Assembly: GCA_947177465.1 (NCBI GenBank)
Contig: CAMWUP010000124.1
Location: 1-6,329, forward strand
Source: an uncultured Lachnospiraceae bacterium
GTDB lineage: Bacteria; Bacillota; Clostridia; Lachnospirales; Lachnospiraceae
Length of the DNA: 6,329 nucleotides
Direction of reading: 5' to 3'
Shown in pieces: positions 4,984 to 6,329 of this stretch; position 1 is the first letter of the stretch; every line of letters begins with the position of its first letter. Below the pieces are notes generated by a model, which was given only the letters and a program-made list of their open reading frames with translations, ran no database searches and was not told where the DNA came from. Position numbers and translations under genes: made by a program.

Positions 4984-6189
4984 TTAACTTTTTCCTCTCT
5001 GCAAAAAATCCGGAATCTTTAAGGTCTTTTCCACCACGGAGGAACGGATATCCGTCGGCTTTGCAATCCCGTTCAAAACAGGTCTTCCGGCAGGGGCGGC
5101 CCCCTGTGCCGTTTCCTCATTGCTGCGCTTCATACCGCCATCTGCACTCCCTGATTGATAGGAAGTGGTAGGAACAAATCTGCCTGTCCCGGGATATGTA
5201 CCAAAAGAACCGGACTTGTTTCCTGCCGTATTCTTTGCAGGTACGTCAAGTCCCGTCGCAATAACCGTAATCTTACAGGTATCCGGCTGTGATTCGTCAT
5301 ACATAGCGCCAAAGATAACATTGACATCGTCTCCGGTCAGCTCTCTCACATAATCGGAAGCTTCGGAAGCGTCGTTCAGCGTGATATCACCGGATACATT
5401 GATAATAACATGGCTTGCGCCTGTTATGGTCGTCTCAAGCAGCGGGCTTTCCACCGCCATCTTGACAGCCTCCAGCGCCTTGTCGTCTCCCTTTCCATTG
5501 CCGATACCAATATGGGCAACGCCCTTTTCCTTCATAACGGTCTGTACATCCGCAAAATCCAGATTGATAATAGCGGGCACGTTAATCAAATCGGTAATCC
5601 CCTGTACCGCCTGCTGCAGGACTTCATCCGCCTTTTTCAGCGCCTCGGGCATAGTCGTGCGCTTGTCCACTATCTCTAAGAGCTTGTCGTTGGGAATTAC
5701 AATCAGGGTATCCACATTGCCTTTGATATTTTCAATACCACTCAAAGCATTTACCATACGCGCCTTTGCCTCAAAACGGAAAGGCTTTGTCACGACACCT
5801 ACTGTCAGGATGCCCATTTCCTTTGCCACCTTTGCAACCACGGGAGCCGCACCGGTTCCGGTTCCGCCGCCCATGCCGCAGGTAACAAAAACCATATCTG
5901 CCCCTTTGAGCGCCGATTCAATCTCCTCCACGCTCTCTTCCGCCGCCTTCTGGCCGATTTCCGGCTTGGCGCCGGCTCCCAGCCCTTTTGTCAGTTTCTC
6001 CCCAATCTGCAATAACTTTGGTGCTTTACAAAGCTGCAGTGCCTGCTTATCAGTGTTGACACCAATAAACTCTACTCCATCAATATTTTCATCAACCATT
6101 CTATTTACAGCGTTATTACCTGCTCCGCCAACACCAACCACGATGATTTTTGCAGCAGATTCCGCATCGTTCGTCTTAATCTCCAGCAA
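4984..6189 (-). CDS. ftsZ: Cell division protein FtsZ
   Basis: FtsZ is the tubulin-like GTPase that polymerises into the division ring at midcell and, during sporulation, near the pole. The 401 residues are full length. The GTP-binding N-domain has VGVGGAGNNAVNRM (18-31) and the tubulin signature GGGTGTG (107-113). The T7 synergy loop NLDFADV (209-215) has Asp211 and Asp214 for GTP hydrolysis. After the C-domain (to about 316) comes a Gly/Ser/Thr-rich linker (about 317-388). The tail KIPDFLQRGK (391-400) is the binding peptide for FtsA/SepF-type partners. Translation begins at TTG 6189: AAGGAGG (6204-6198) is 8 bases away, an in-frame TAG lies two codons upstream, and the first in-frame ATG (Met31) would delete part of the nucleotide-binding site. 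It is monocistronic, with promoter and terminator both visible. Confidence 0.98.
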   Translation of the reverse strand: MLEIKTNDAESAAKIIVVGVGGAGNNAVNRMVDENIDGVEFIGVNTDKQALQLCKAPKLLQIGEKLTKGLGAGAKPEIGQKAAEESVEEIESALKGADMVFVTCGMGGGTGTGAAPVVAKVAKEMGILTVGVVTKPFRFEAKARMVNALSGIENIKGNVDTLIVIPNDKLLEIVDKRTTMPEALKKADEVLQQAVQGITDLINVPAIINLDFADVQTVMKEKGVAHIGIGNGKGDDKALEAVKMAVESPLLETTITGASHVIINVSGDITLNDASEASDYVRELTGDDVNVIFGAMYDESQPDTCKITVIATGLDVPAKNTAGNKSGSFGTYPGTGRFVPTTSYQSGSADGGMKRSNEETAQGAAPAGRPVLNGIAKPTDIRSSVVEKTLKIPDFLQRGKS

Positions 6190-6230
6190 GGGCTAATCCT
6201 CCTTATTCCCAAACAAAGTCCATATAGTCT

Positions 6231-6259
6231 ATCATATAATTTTTTTGACAATTTATCAA
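6231..6259 (-). promoter_or_regulatory. Sigma-A promoter of ftsZ
   Basis: Minus strand TTGATA (6259-6254, 5 of 6), 17-base AT-rich spacer, TATGAT (6236-6231, 5 of 6). The predicted start is near 6224, with a leader of about 35 bases ending in the AAGGAGG ribosome site. An overlapping TTGTCA at 6250-6245 is badly spaced from this -10. The remaining bases to 6329 hold no gene I can support. Confidence 0.65.
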
Positions 6260-6329
6260 CACATTTTTTCATTTCTTTGCATGTTTTCTCAATTTAGGTA
6301 TCTGGCTTAAAAGGTATAGAACCTGTGTT

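Noticed and set aside
5381..6196. 271-residue open frame on the plus strand antisense to ftsZ
   Set aside because: Its composition (Ser/Ile/Pro/Thr-rich) is the expected shadow of the ftsZ codons, and it has no ribosome site or family motif.
6309..6324. AGGT/ACCT hairpin followed by TTTT on the minus strand at the right edge
   Set aside because: A 4-bp stem and four Ts are too weak to call, although it could be the end of a gene beyond the window.

Overview
The window reads as a chromosomal segment of an endospore-forming Clostridia member (Bacillota), most likely Lachnospiraceae. This rests on FtsZ with the IPDFLQR tail next to spoIIGA-sigE, clear orthologues of both SigE and SigG, strong AGGAGG-type ribosome binding sites, and a YmxH/YlmC-NrdR-YqeG-AroE neighbourhood. 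Family placement is inference from remembered protein styles, not from a search. No mobile element, CRISPR array, tRNA or rRNA was seen.

Layout from right to left (most genes are on the minus strand): ftsZ (6189-4984) has its own sigma-A-type promoter and ends in a strong intrinsic terminator (4963-4933). A 182-base gap follows that looks like a Spo0A-controlled promoter: a perfect 0A box, a second box overlapping the -35, and an unusually long -35/-10 spacer. It drives the spoIIGA-sigE pair (4801-3201). Next come an unrecognised 90-residue protein (3132-2860) and then sigG (2066-2845), which is on the PLUS strand and therefore opposed to sigE. sigG has a sigma-F/sigma-G-like promoter. Divergent from it is ymxH (1851-1615), with a perfect hairpin in its leader. 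The final minus-strand unit is nrdR-yqeG-aroE (1479 to about 20), preceded by a perfect-consensus sigma-A promoter (TTGACA-17-TATAAT). aroE stops after its N-terminal half, with only 19 bases of window left beyond the stop.

How the genes work together: FtsZ builds the division ring, including at the asymmetric sporulation septum. SpoIIGA, a membrane aspartic protease, converts pro-SigE to active SigE in the mother cell after septation. SigG directs late forespore transcription. NrdR, YqeG and AroE are housekeeping functions (repression of ribonucleotide reductase genes, a HAD-family phosphatase, shikimate pathway).

No undescribed system was found. The points most worth a second look are regulatory or structural: the reversed sigG, the long SigE pro-sequence, the conserved spoIIG-type promoter architecture, the ymxH leader hairpin, the small orphan gene and the interrupted aroE.
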